Assembly (NCBI GenBank): GCA_002803225.1
Contig: NXFV01000482.1
Span: 1-64,000 of the forward strand
DNA: 64,000 nt
Direction: 5' to 3'
Source of the DNA: Gamarada debralockiae
Taxonomy: Eukaryota; Ascomycota; Leotiomycetes; Helotiales; Hyphodiscaceae
Shown here in pieces: positions 1 to 11,756 of this stretch. Position numbers and translations under genes: made by a program. The notes beneath the pieces were generated by a model. It was given only the letters and a program-made list of their open reading frames with translations, was not told the origin of the DNA and did no database searches. How positions within the stretch are numbered: the stretch's first letter is position 1; each line of letters opens with the position of its first letter.

Positions 1-1000
1 TAATTTCATATTGACATGGGTAAGAAATAAAGACTTTCCAAGTCCAAAGTTAGAACGAAGCATTCATGCAGAAGGCAAAAAATGCCACAACTCAGTGGTA
101 AATCTTGCGCCAGACAAAACTTTCAGTTTTCGACAAGGCATCGCCCAAGCCCGGCATGACCAACAAGGTGCAAATTTCCCTTAGTATTTGACGCATAGTT
201 ATTCGTTCTGTGCCCTGTTTGTAAAGAGGGGACCTACTTTCTCTGCTTTCCTACGGAGTACAACGCATTTTGTCTTTGCACCAACAGAGGAATTATACAT
301 CATCATGAACCGCTTCTCTCCCACGTCTCGCAACCCAGCGCAACTCAAACACCACCATTCGTTCATGTCAGACCGTATCTGGCTTCCCAATTCTGAGAAC
401 GGGGTAAGAAAGGGTGAAAAGTTATTTCTGGTCGAGTGAGGAAGGCTGGAATATATGTTCTCGGATAAGAAGGAAAGTTCAATCTCGATGTTCATCCGAT
501 TCTTTGGAACATCTTGCTCTGCACCTCTGCGGCACCGGCCGAGCGTACCAACCATTCTCCCCTGCGGACCTTCCAATAAGCTTCGGTGTATTTCGGAGCT
601 GCCTATTACAGCTTAAGAAGGAAGCGGGGGCTCTTGGTCTAAAAATCACGTTTTCCACAAGGAAACCCTGTTCATTCAAGGTACAACCTCGCGTTGATTG
701 GCTGATTTTTTCAACCGTCCATCAATTTTGACAGCTCCAAACACGTGCAGAGAAGAAGACGGGAAACCAGTCCACCTTTAGCAGAGCTTTACCCGTTCCT
801 CCCGTGATTGACAACTGGGGCAGGTGCTGCCAGCGTTTAGTGGAAATGGCGAGAATATTCTGGCGCAAGTCCAGATATAAAAGCCAAGCCAAGACCTCCT
901 CCGCCGCGTTTCCTTGACCCCGTTCGCCCAATCCTCTCGTTGAAATTCGGCGGCGACTTCTCGTACTGTGCTTTCTTTTCGCTCGTTCAGCACTCTCGAT
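1..1000. other. Left-edge flank, upstream of the acid phosphatase
   Basis: I see no gene I can support here. Short open frames occur on both strands, but none resembles a known family, and they overlap one another. The last few hundred bases before the phosphatase ATG at 1001 are probably its promoter and 5' leader. A GTG in frame at 968 would add 11 residues ahead of the signal peptide and is less likely as a start. Confidence 0.4.
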
Positions 1001-3988
1001 ATGAGGTCGACCACAGCATCGGCGCTGCTTGGCGCGCTTTCGCTTTCCACCATCTGCGTGCACGCAGCCCCAACTGTTGACGAAAGCTATCCGTACACCG
1101 GCCCGGTCGTTCCTATCGGTGACTGGGTTGATCCGACCATCAATGGCAACGGCAAGGGTTTCCCACGTCTCGTTGAGGCTCCTGCCGTCACACCATCGTC
1201 ATCCACCCCCAGCAACAACATCAATGTTATCTCGTTGTCATACCTTCCAGACGGCATCAACATTCACTACCAAACTCCCTTTGGCTTGGGCGTTTCGCCT
1301 TCGGTAAAGTGGGGAACCAGTGCCTCGAACTTGAACCAACAAGCCAGCGGTGTCTCTCACACCTATGATCGCACTCCACCTTGCTCTCAAGTTGCGGTCA
1401 CGCAGTGTAGCCAGTTCTTCCACGAGGTCCAAATCGCAAACTTGCAGCCAGATACTACCTACTACTACCAGATCTCAGCTGCAAATGGTACAACTGCTTC
1501 GAGTGTCTTGAGTTTCACCACTGCACGTGCCGCGGGCAACCCAACTGAGTTCACTGTTGCCGTGTTGAATGATATGGGATACACCAACGCTGGCGGCACT
1601 TACCAACAGTTGATGAAGAGCGTCGGTGAAGGTGTGGCTTTCGCCTGGCATGGTGGCGACATCAGCTACGCTGACGACTGGTACTCTGGCATCCTGCCCT
1701 GTGCAGATGACTGGCCCGTTTGCTATAACGGCACTTCCAGTGAGCTTCCGGGACCGATCACCCCCGAGTATGACACCCCTCTTCCCGCGGGAGAGATCCC
1801 CAACCAAGGTTTGTATTCTTCCTTTATGTACGGCCGGGAGTCACGAAACACGGTTCGGGTGTTGACCTCCCAGCCTGGTGTCTCATGGATCAAACTCCTT
1901 ACTCCTTACTCCTTACCATTTCTAGGGGAAGTTATGCTGACTATGATATAGGTGGCCCCTTGGGTGGAGATATGTCTGTCCTCTACGAGTCTAACTGGGA
2001 TCTCTGGCAACAGTGGATGGTCAACATCACCAAGCAGGTTCCTTATATGGTCCTTCCCGGTAACCATGAGGCGACCTGTAGCGAATTTGACGGTCCTGGC
2101 AACATCCTCACCGCTTACCTGAATAACAATGAGACCAACTCTACGGCCCCTAAGTCTGAACTCACTTACTTCAGTTGCCCTCCCTCCCAGAGGTAAAGAA
2201 TCTTCCCTCTACTGAGTAGAATTTCTTTCTAACAATGACAGAAACTTTACGGCATATCAGAACCGTTTCCGAATGCCTGGAAGTGAAAGCGGTGGTGTGG
2301 GCAATTTCTGGTACTCCTTCGACTACGGTCTTGCCCACTTTGTCGCCATAGACGTGGAGACCGACTTTGCCAACAGCCCCGAGTATCCTTTTGTCGCCGA
2401 TCTCGTAGGCAATGAGACCTCGCCTAAGGCCAATGAAACCTACGTTACTGATAGTGGGCCGTTTGGTGCCATTAACGGTTCGTACAAAGACACCAAGAAC
2501 TATGAGCAGTATCAGTGGCTGGCCAAGGATCTTGCCAGCGTCGACCGTGCGAAGACTCCTTGGGTTATTGTCATGGGCCATCGTCCTATGTATTCCTCAG
2601 GTGTCTCTTCATACCAGGCGCATATCCGTACGGCTTTCGAGGCCCTCATGCTAAAAAACGGTGTCGATGCCTTCTTCTCTGGGTAAGCTTTCTAACCGTT
2701 GATAAACTGTAGTTTTCCGCCCTGACCCTTCTTCATTAGTCACATCCATTGGTACGAGCGTCTCTTCCCTCTTGGCACAAACGGTACCATCGATAAGGCC
2801 TCCATCATCAATAATAACACCTATTACACCAACCCCGGCGTGTCAATGACCCACATCATCAACGGTATGGCCGGCAACATTGAATCGCACAGTACTTTGA
2901 CCTCAGGCGAGAGTATTTTAAACATCACCGCGATCCTCGATCAAGAACACTACGGATTCAGCAAGCTCACTGTCATCAACTGTACCGCTCTTAAGTGGCA
3001 GTTTGTCCGTGGAGACGACGGATCAATCGGAGATGAGCTTACGTTGCTCAAGCACGGCATCTCTTCTTGCGGAAATGGTGGGGGCAACACCACAAGCGCT
3101 TCCAGCAGTATTGCCACCAGCACTGCAACCAGTAGCGTCGCAAGCAGCACATCCACTAACATTAACTCTGTTACTGTTACTACTGAAGTGGTCACGGCCT
3201 ACACCACGTACTGCCCGTATGCCACAACTTTCACCCAGGGTTCCCACACCTACACCGTGACTTCTGTAAGTTTTCTGTCAAAGCCTGGATCAGCAGGAAA
3301 AACTAATTGGAGAATTCAGGCTACCACTCTGACAATAACTAATTGTCCATGCACTCTCACTCACACTGTCGCGAGCAACACCTCAGTGTAAGTCTTTTTC
3401 TTGTTCCCCAATCTTCATCTTCTGGCCGACTAAGAATCTATCTTCACAGGCCTCAAAGCCCCGTTGCTAGTGGCTCTGCGGCCACTTCTGTTCCTGTAAT
3501 GTAAGTCTTCGTCTTACACTTGATCTACCCTTGACATTCTTTTTGACTCACTGCCTATCTTTACAGACCTCAGAGCCCCACAGCTAGTGCTTCTGCCAGC
3601 TACGGAGGCACCACTGCTCCTGCAGTGTAAGTCTTTTCCGTCTCCCTGAATGTTGGTCTTCTTTCCAACTAACAATCTACCTCTACAGACCTCAGAAGCC
3701 CGCTCCTAGTGCTCCTGCTGGCTTCGAAGGCACCACCTCCGGCGCTGTAGTGTAAGACTCCTCCCAACCCCTGATATATTTGGCCTTCTTTCTAACTCGT
3801 TATCCCTTCACAGACCTCAAAGCCCTGCTGCTGCTACTTCTGCGGCCGTCCACGGCGCCACCACTGCCGCTTCCGGCTCGAGCGTCCCGGCTACTCCTAT
3901 TCCATTCACCGGCGGTGCCAGCTGTTCAGGACCTGCTTCCTTTGCGGGCTTGGCCGGGTTCTTTGGTCTTGCTGCTTACTTTTTGTAA
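1001..3988 (+). CDS. Purple acid phosphatase (metallophosphoesterase), secreted, probably GPI-anchored
   Basis: This gene encodes an extracellular acid phosphatase that hydrolyses phosphate monoesters with a dinuclear metal centre. The ATG opens a signal peptide (MRSTTASALLGALSLSTIC...). A fibronectin-like N-terminal domain is followed by the metal-ligand blocks: NDMGYT (usually GDxG), HGGDISYADDW, LPGNHEATC, VMGHRPMY and GHIHWYER. Nine exons are inferred: 1001-1808, 1952-2192, 2242-2682, 2740-3265, 3320-3387, 3450-3500, 3567-3626, 3689-3751 and 3814-3988. They give about 810 residues and every join keeps the frame. The tail is rich in Ser, Thr, Ala and Pro and ends in a hydrophobic stretch (FAGLAGFFGLAAYFL), as in a GPI-anchored wall protein. 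The first block has Asn where Gly is usual, but its Asp ligand is present. The catalytic domain is certain; the number of tail exons used in mRNA is less so. Confidence 0.9.
3388..3813 (+). repeat. Tandem exon-plus-intron repeat units in the phosphatase tail
   Basis: Successive mini-exons (51, 60 and 63 bp, then the first part of the last exon) each begin with the codons for PQSP or PQKP directly after an acceptor. The first three end one or two bases into a codon just before gtaag. The introns between them are 62-66 bp and resemble each other (gtaagtct starts, ctaac-like branch regions, tctacag or ttcacag ends). The repeated unit is therefore exon plus intron. All internal exons are multiples of three in the same phase, so any can be skipped or duplicated without breaking the frame. 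Confidence 0.8.
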
Positions 3989-5315
3989 GCATGTCGAATC
4001 TAATGATGTATGTTGGGATGATGGCTCTAATTCTTATCGAACGTGATGGTCGATAATTGTAATTGTCTGAAAATGTTGGGAATAAGGGCTGGGACAAAAG
4101 TAATAACGTGTACGACTTACGATTCTGTTGTAAATAATTGAAAATCAAATGATTCGGCCCCCATTCTCCTATCCAGGCTAGTTTTCGATGAAGTATTATC
4201 GATAAGATCGATTTGTGACGGCGCTGGCGTACGACATGCTGCGGTATGTGTCGGCGTTGGGCTATCACCTATATATAGTAGAATAGCGAATAAGGCTTCC
4301 AACCTTATTCTTGTGCCTTTTTGGCCAGTTGGCGCAGTAATCAAAGTTATTCACACCGCTGCTTGTGTTTGCCTAGTTAGCAAACCGTCACAGTAAAATC
4401 TAAGAGCATTGCCACTCGTCAGCTTAGCTCCGGATTCGTCTACATTTTTAAGATATGTATAGTTTAAAGGCTGACCTCCTCGACTAGGCTCTTGCTTAAC
4501 GGTTAACAGGTAGGGGTCGATGAAGAGGTTCTCATACTAATTATAAACGGCTGGCGAGCTATAATAGTGAGGGTCAAGGAAGAGGTTCTCGTGCTAGTTA
4601 GCACGGTCATCAGGGTCAGGGTCTCCCTCCCGTATGATATATTAAGAGGATAGAGGGGTAGGAGCCTTTTTACTAGGCGTATTAGCATTGTTAGGTTTAG
4701 AGGCAAGAGTTAGTAAGGACTTCGGCTGTAGAATTTTTTGAACTGCTGCTACGACTTTATTATAAGCGGCAGGGTGGTTTTCGATATATTAGGCAATGTT
4801 GCGGTTCTGTAGTAGGCAGACCAGATAGTTAAACGCCTAATAGGATATTAGAAAAGCTAGACGAGAGCTAGTAAGAGAAAGGAACAGTTCTTACCTTGTC
4901 CATGTTTGTGTTTAGCTCTGAATCTAGTCCTAAATCAAGAGATAGCATCTCGTTCTACACCTTAACTTCTTTTGAATCGGCATCTGTTCAAGGTCAGTGT
5001 GGCAGATGACAGAAAGTAAATGGGCTTGTTCGTCAAGTTCAACAAGACCCGAATACAGTAGTAATTGCTTTATAGGATACGTTCTAATAAGTAGAATTCT
5101 TACTTTTTAATGAATTTGGACCGTTGCTTATACAAGGCACAGGTCCTTCCATGCAGGGATTATTTTGGTGAGTTCTCGCGACTTTATACGTGGAAATGTT
5201 ACATTTGATCGTTTTTGGAACATTGCTTATAACTTCTGGTCTTATCTACATGCCACCAAATTTTGACTCTGAACCGACCGCACGACGATTTCTGGTAGCC
5301 GTCCACAGCACCGCG
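3989..5315. other. AT-rich intergenic stretch with degenerate sequence
   Basis: No intact gene is visible. Roughly 4380-5100 is AT-rich, dense in TAG/TAA in every frame, and carries partly repeated phrases such as 'aagaggttctc' near 4525 and 4579. This looks like an old mutated transposon or gene remnant, but I cannot assign a family or find terminal repeats. Confidence 0.35.
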
Positions 5316-5961
5316 ATGCCGATCAATTTCTTCAGCTTCCCCTAGCGAGATCCGGAATAAGATTTATGAGGAGGCCCTTGTGCTTTCGGAACCCACATAT
5401 TAGTGGCCACGGAGCCCCACCGAATCCTTGGTCTTTTACTGCCAGGTGGACCATTACGCCTCTGTCCGGCGATTCTCCTCGCCAACAAAAGGGGCGCACC
5501 GCGAAGCCAGCCCGCTGCCGTATGCCAGAAATCGCTTCAGACTACAGGAAGGTGCGATTCTCACCTCATTTCTGGACTACATCGGACCTCAGAACGCAAG
5601 CTTTCTTCGCCACATTTGCATCGCCTTCCCTGCCTTCCACTCCGAAAGCTTCACGCTTGAAGAAGACAGCATACGCGCCTTGGAACTCATCCGCGATAAC
5701 TGCACGAATCTTGCCACGCCCGAGATGTCGCTACAGACCATCACTGCAATGGACTTTGCCATCAGTCCTCGGGCCGCTGCCGAGGCGGTGGCGTTGGTAG
5801 ATGCGCGCTTCAAGGCTATCTCGACACTAAAAGAGGTCATTGTCAATATGTACAATAAACCCCTTAGTTATGGTCTGAGGGAGACGATGCGCGGCTACGG
5901 ATGGACAATCGAGGTTACAGAGGAAGAGTTAGATAGCGTTGGATCTGACAGCGATATGTAG
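5316..5961 (+). pseudogene. Frameshifted fungal LPxEIR-type (F-box-like/DUF7730-like) protein
   Basis: The segment encodes the common fungal start 'EIRNKIYEEALVLSEP', typical of small F-box-like or DUF7730 proteins of unknown role. The reading frame changes three times. It starts at ATG 5316 (MPINFFSFP), moves to the EIRNKIYEE frame at about 5340, to another frame at about 5395 (VATEPHRILGLLLP), and back at about 5495 into the long last part ending DSVGSDSDM. Staying in the EIRN frame hits a TAG at 5400-5402. The longest remaining open segment starts at 5428 (177 residues). No introns with usable splice sites explain the shifts, so this is most likely a pseudogene or, less likely, assembly error. 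Confidence 0.6.
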
Positions 5962-7083
5962 TATGGTAGTCATCAATATTTATCAGTAATCTTACCATAG
6001 ATTGATAGCTACTATTATGGTAGTCATAAACAAATCGCATTCCTCTATGGTGGTCAACAACAAGAAAACTATGCACATTAACATCTTGCTCTCTTGCTTG
6101 CTTTGCCTTTATTCCTAGCTCCCTTGCCCCCCCTTTTCTCTTCCTGGCTGCACCCCGATTCGCAACACCTGCACTAGGGCTAGAGCCTAGCTACACTTGA
6201 ATCACACTCCCAGTTGAATGAATTCTGATGAAGCTAATAAGGATATAATAGAGGGAAAGGTCAGAAGTTATATAGAATTTAAAAGTAACTCGAATCGTAA
6301 GCATTGTGGTGACAACTCTGATATGTGATTGGTCACGTGTGTCATCAGGTGATTTAGTGGCTGGTCTGCGCGCTAGGGGTTTCATTAGGTTTTGTGTATT
6401 TTAGTCCTTCTTCTCTCCTTAGCTATTCTTTTAGTTGGAAATACCGTCTTAATGTTTGCTTGAGGTACATTCGTGACAATTGTTGTCTAGGCCGGGAGAT
6501 ACCGCCAGGAATATCGCGACGATAACCCTTTACCTTGAACAGCGAGGCTGAGACTATTATTATAATTATTAATACTACAACCTAGACTTTTTAATTAAAA
6601 ATTAAATTTTATACAGTCTATTAAGGACATATAAGGTACCTAGATTAATTCTCAAATTATATGCAAGGCGCATACTAACTTTGGAGTGTTTGCAAGTCCT
6701 TCAGCCACACAGTGCAACAGCCTAAGTCATGTGATCATAGAATTCCTGCCATCACATGACCCTGTTACAGTAGGCGGCCGCTCCATTACGGCATGGCACC
6801 TGAGGCAGCAGGCAGAGTCGAATACTTCGAGCTGAATTTAAAACTGCGACATCTCAAATCAAAGTACTTGAGAAGTGACCGTAAACGTCATTGTCACGTA
6901 CAGCCTTCCAATTCCTGCAACAGTAACGGAATCCTACATCGAAGGTGTTACCTCTCGTATATTCCACAAGTCACATTTATTCATTTCTTGTCCAGCCTTG
7001 TGTGGTGAAGCATTCAAGCCTCGGCGGTCGTGTTGCCTTCAAGATCGGCGTTATCACCCTACGACAGAGTCCATCTCTCACTA
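5962..7083. other. Intergenic, AT-rich, possible LTR-type remnant
   Basis: No coding sequence is supported. 6540-6660 is very AT-rich (long runs of attaatt-like sequence). 6190-6500 has the texture of a retrotransposon long terminal repeat, but I found no paired repeat, primer-binding site or target duplication. The part before 7084 is presumably the promoter of the NACHT gene. Confidence 0.3.
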
Positions 7084-10000
7084 TGTCAGGCCAGCCTGGC
7101 TCAGCGCCGGGAGCGGCCCGTCCGACCTCGGTCAGCAATACTGGAATGACGATTCTGGTTGACCCCCCAATCCCTACTTTAGAGTGAGTAGCCCGCTCAT
7201 CTTGGACCTGGTGCCTGTTCTTTGGCTCAGATATCTTCGTGGATGATTTCCCTTAAGCTCCAAGGTCCATCGCAGCTGTGGCTAGAGTTGTTACTTCCTG
7301 CTAACGCTGGACAAGTATTGTCTTCGTCCATGGTTTCACCGGTCACCCGGAACGCACTTGGACATCGGCAGGTGCAACAGATGCTGCCGAGTCATCAAGC
7401 TCTGTGAATTCTGAACAGCCCTCCAAATACCGTAGGCTCATGAGATCGGATTCATCCTCCAACAGTAAACTTCAAGTCAAGAAAGGGTTATACTGGCCCC
7501 AGATCCTGGTACCAGATACCGCCCCTCATGCTCGAGTTCTGACTTACGGCTATGACACCAATATCCGTCACTCCTTCACTGGCTCAGTGAGTCAAAATAC
7601 CTTGTATGACCACGCAGGCGACTTCCTTGCGGCCTTAGAATCGGAGCGGCGATCGCATCAGTCCCGAGCTCTCGTACTAATCGCACATAGCCTCGGCGGA
7701 CTTCTTGTCAAGGAGACACTAAGGCGGTCAAGAGGTTACGACAAACAAACACCATTTCGAACTATTTACGATTCTACCATTGGCGTAATTTTTTTTGGTA
7801 CTCCTCATGCAGGCGCGGATCCAAGGACCGTAGCCCGTCATATAGTGACCTCCCTTGCCAAGGCCATCGGTTTCAAAGTCAACAATCAGATCATGGAGGC
7901 CTTACTCCCCTCAGCTGAATATCTGAAACAGTTGCGGGATGAGTTCAAGCGAATGGTGGACAAAAATGGTTGGCTCATTCATTCGTTTCAAGAGCAATAT
8001 GCATTTCCCGGGCTTCTCGGCAAAAAGGTATGACACCATTAAAGAGCCATCTTGTTATGGCAATTTTACATTCTGACTGACCACTGCTAGGTTGTCGAGG
8101 ATGAATCCTCATGCATAAGTAGTGAGAAGTACGAGATAGTAGAGCATATTGGCAACAATCACAAAAATATGTGTCGCTTCTCGACTCTGCAGGATCCGGA
8201 GTACCGCAAGGTAGCTTCTGCACTACAACGTATCGCTGGATATCAGCCTCCTAACAAGGATATTAGCCGTTCAAGTCGAAAACGAACCACTCTTAACCTT
8301 GAAAGCTATGATTATTCGGACCAGGCCCGACGTCAAGAACAAATGATGTCGCTCAAATTCAGCCAAATCGACAGCCGTTTCCATACGGTTGAACGAGCAC
8401 ACTCGAGAACATGCAAGTGGCTACTAGATAAGCCCCAGTACAAACAATGGCTGGAAAACCAGTCCCCAGAACACCACGGATTTCTCTGGATTAAGGGAAA
8501 ACCCGGCGTGGGAAAATCGACCATCATGAAGTATGTTCTCTCACAAGCCAAGAAGACGATGAAAACAGGAACTGCCATCATTCATTTCTTCTTCAACGCG
8601 AGAGGGTCGGAGCTCGAAAGATCGATTTTTGGTCTTTACCGGTCACTCCTCTACCAACTCCTCGAGGCAGTTCCCAATCTCCGACGTGTCCTGGACAATG
8701 CACCATTGTCTGATATGGGCCCCCAAGAGATTGATCGGTGGCACGTTCAAACACTTCAGGACCTTTTTCGATCTGCTGTAGAGATGCTTCGAGGTCACTC
8801 CCTAGTATGCTTTGTCGATGCCCTCGATGAATGTGAGGAGGATGAGATTCGAGATATGATCTCGCACTTCCAAACTGTTGCCGATCTAGCTACTTCGACG
8901 CAGGTCGATCTCCATGTGTGCTTTTCAAGTCGTCACTATCCACACATTACCATAAACCGAGGCATCCCTCTTATCCTTGAGAATCAAGGAGAGCACAATC
9001 AGGACATTGCCAACTACATTGAGTCCGAGCTTCAAATAGGCGACGGGCCATATGTTTCCGAAGTGAGGCAGCAGCTTCAAGAAAAGTCGTCTGGCGTATT
9101 CATGTGGGTGATTCTCGTCGTACGAATCCTCAACAAAGAATATGATCGTGGCAATGTTCTCGCTCTTCGAGAACGGCTCAATCAGATGCCTCCCAATCTC
9201 CACAAGCTATTTGAGGATATTTTAACCAGAGATTTGGAGGATCTCGAGAGGCTGTGGCTCTGTATCCAATGGGTCTCGTTTGCTAGACGACCGCTTACCA
9301 GAGAGGAGCTATACTTCGCTATCAAATCCGGCCTCGATGAACCAAACCTACTTGGGATCACAAGGAAATTTCCAGTGCTGACATGGGACGTTATATCCTG
9401 AGCTGTTCCAAAGGGCTCGTGGAGATAACCAAGAAAACCCAGACCGTTCAGTTTATCCATGAATCTGTGCGAGACTTTCTGCTTAAAGATAACGGCCTTG
9501 GGAATCTTTGGCCACAATTCCGGGATAATTTTGAAGGCCAGAGTCATGATAAGCTAAAAAAATGTTGCGAAGCTCAGATGCAGGCAATTCCGGAGATCGA
9601 TGCTCAGTCGCATGCCATGGGAAGACTAGAGTCTGAGGGGAATGACCCAAACTACTCTGACCTACAAAATACGTGCAGAAAGTTCCCTTTCCTGAACTAC
9701 GCGGTGCGAAACATTTTCTTCCATGCCGACGTTGCGCAAGGGCTGGGAGTTCATCAGGAAGGTTTTCTTACGACTCTCAACCTCCAAAGTTGGATCGCTC
9801 TGAACAATTGCATAGAGCAGTATCCTGTCCGGCGTTACAAGTTGGTCGTCCATTTACTCTATATCCTGTCCGAGCTCAACGCTTCTCAGCTGGTTGAACT
9901 ATGCCCCGAAGTTTCTTCTCATCTTGAACTCAGCGGAGGCAGATGCCGGCTCCCCTTATTCGTCGCCCTGGCCCATGGAAATACGAAGACCGTTAAGACT

Positions 10001-10443
10001 CTTCTCTCTACGTCATTTGACTCGGATCCCTGCAAGTGTGGAATAGAAACTCCTCTGGACGAATTGAAACAAATTGCCTACGGAAGAGAATTTGGTTCTC
10101 AACCAGATCACGTCGTACTCAAAAAAGTGGCCAAAAATATGGACTTTGTGATTTTGCATGCACTTCTCCATTCAGGTGTGTGCAACTTTGCATCTATGAC
10201 TGCAGATGAGCAAGAGGCAGTGTTACTTGCCACGATAGGGGAGAAGGGATGTACTAGAGACAACAGGGGCTTCTTTCTCGTTTTGACACATGGATTTGGG
10301 CCTCAGGCCGAATCGACGTGGACACAGGCCATTATGGACCGTGCTAGAGAAGTCGGAAGGGGCGGAGGTTTTCTAGTCATGTTTAAGATCATCTTAGACG
10401 CAGTTAGACTCGGTGTTCGGTGCTCTCGTACTGGGCATAGCTA
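7084..10443 (+). pseudogene. Alpha/beta-hydrolase-NACHT (NLR-like) protein with one frameshift
   Basis: This is a fungal STAND/NLR-type receptor gene. Exons 7084-7183, 7316-8027 and 8091 onward join in frame; the first intron has a perfect gctaac branch site. The N-terminal lipase-like domain shows IVFVHGFTGHPERTW and the nucleophile elbow LIAHSLGGLLVKE. The NACHT domain follows, with Walker A GKPGVGKS and Walker B CFVDALDECEEDE. Near 9351 the frame shifts by one base: the open frame stops at 9399-9401, while the expected continuation (WDHKEISSADMGRYIL, then FIHESVRDFLL) lies in another frame to 10443. No intron explains this. The region after the NACHT module is short of recognisable ankyrin repeats and is joined to an unrelated NB-ARC-TPR relic. 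It is either a pseudogene or a single-base sequence error. Confidence 0.8.
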
Positions 10444-10449
10444 GTGTGA

Positions 10450-11330
10450 CGGGTCGAGACCACCCTCCCTTGCAATTGTCCAAGCGGTCGCGTACATTAA
10501 TAAGAACCAGATAACCCTATCGTAGTATGCAGCGCTTCTTGATGATACAGAGCAGAATATCATCGATGTCCTAGGCAAAGAGTTTGAGGACGAAGGACGA
10601 TATGAAGATATCAAGAATCCGATTGCGACAACTTGGCCTATTTCGTTTAAGCAAATCCGCACCCGCGACCCGTTAGCAGCAGAGTAATTGTCATTCATGT
10701 CGTGTGTTGATACGAAAGATCTTCCGCAATCACTCCTCCCACTAGCGCAGTCAGCTGCAACGGCTGTTGACGCTGTCGGAACGCTAAGTGCCTATTCATT
10801 TATCAACAAACACAAGACAGCTCAGCTGTTGGACCTTCACCGACTTGTGCATCTCGCAACCGGGAACTAGTTGCGAACGGAAGGCTCTCTCGGGCAGTGG
10901 ACAGCCAAGGCTCTGGAACGACTGGAGGAGGTATTTCCGGACAGTGACTATACAAATAGGAGCGTGTGGAGGATATATCTACCGCATGCTCGTTATGCTC
11001 TCGAGATCCAGATGAATATAGATGTAATATTTGATAAGACAGCATCATTCTGGAAATTTGGGAAGTGTGCCCTGAGAGGCGAAAGATACAAGGAGGCAGA
11101 AATGGCCTTTGAGCAGGTGATGCAAACTCAAAAGAGGGTGCTAGGCGTGGGAGCATCCTGACACGCTGACTAGCATAGCCAACCTGGCATTGACATACTG
11201 GAATCGAGGGCGCTGGAAGGCGGCTAAAGACTTAGAAGTATAAGTGATAGAGACGTTCAAATAAGCGCTTGGCTCAGAGCATCCTTCCATACTAACTAGC
11301 ATAGCCAACCTAGCTTTGATATACACGGAG
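10450..11330 (+). pseudogene. NB-ARC-TPR (NLR-like) C-terminal relic
   Basis: One frame reads continuously from 'LAIVQAVAYINKN' through 'DPLAAE', 'LDLHRLVHLAT' and 'ERLEEVFPDSDYTNRSVW' into kinesin-light-chain-type TPR units ('DTLTSIANLALTYWN'). This is the usual order at the end of fungal NB-ARC-TPR proteins. It carries in-frame stops at 10523-10525 (TAG), 10685-10687 (TAA), 10868-10870 (TAG, where family members have Trp) and 11159-11161 (TGA). A one-base shift lies just before the last stop. The P-loop half of NB-ARC is absent, so the relic begins inside the domain directly behind the NACHT gene. It ends near 11330 at the truncated reverse-strand ORF. Confidence 0.75.
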
Positions 11331-11690
11331 TTTCCAACCGATCCTAGTGCAACTTCTGCACTTGTCGTAGCAGACGACTGGATTGGGGAAGTGTTTGTGC
11401 TGATGGTAGCTGGGCTTACCACTGATGCTATAACCCCCCGACGTACTCTCTACTTCTTGCGAAGATGGCTCAGCTATACTTGTCGGGATAAGAGAAGATG
11501 GCGGGAGATTGTCACCGAGGTAGCTGCTGGAGTTACTCGAAGACAAATCTGGTTGTGAACTCGTCGTAGATGTACTCGTGATCCACGATGAAGTACTGGA
11601 TTCTGGTTGGTTTGTTTGCGCTTCAACTTGCAGAGAAAGAGAGTATATGATTACAATGAGATGAAATTGTCTGAGTATTGATAAGAACAT
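11310..11690 (-). CDS. Truncated secreted Ser/Thr-rich protein
   Basis: The inferred start MFLSILRQFHLIVIIYSLSL is a good signal peptide. A Ser/Thr/Pro-rich stretch with serine runs follows, and then a short Cys-containing tail that ends exactly where the NB-ARC-TPR relic begins. The open frame extends upstream to 11756 with another Met. About 126 residues remain. I do not recognise a family. The abrupt ending inside TPR-derived DNA suggests that the 3' part of a longer surface protein gene was lost by rearrangement. Expression is uncertain. Confidence 0.35.
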   Translation of the reverse strand: MFLSILRQFHLIVIIYSLSLQVEAQTNQPESSTSSWITSTSTTSSQPDLSSSNSSSYLGDNLPPSSLIPTSIAEPSSQEVESTSGGYSISGKPSYHQHKHFPNPVVCYDKCRSCTRIGWKLRVYQS

Positions 11691-11756
11691 CGCCAAATGC
11701 TTGTTCTCTGAGAGTAAGTGCGCGGTGTAATCAAGATAATACTGAGGTTTGAGCAA

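Noticed and set aside
199..731. Overlapping small ORFs at the left edge as genes
   Set aside because: They overlap on both strands, lack family motifs and have no sensible splice partners.
6190..6500. Copia/Gypsy LTR
   Set aside because: Only a general resemblance; no second copy, TG...CA ends with target duplication, or primer-binding site could be shown.
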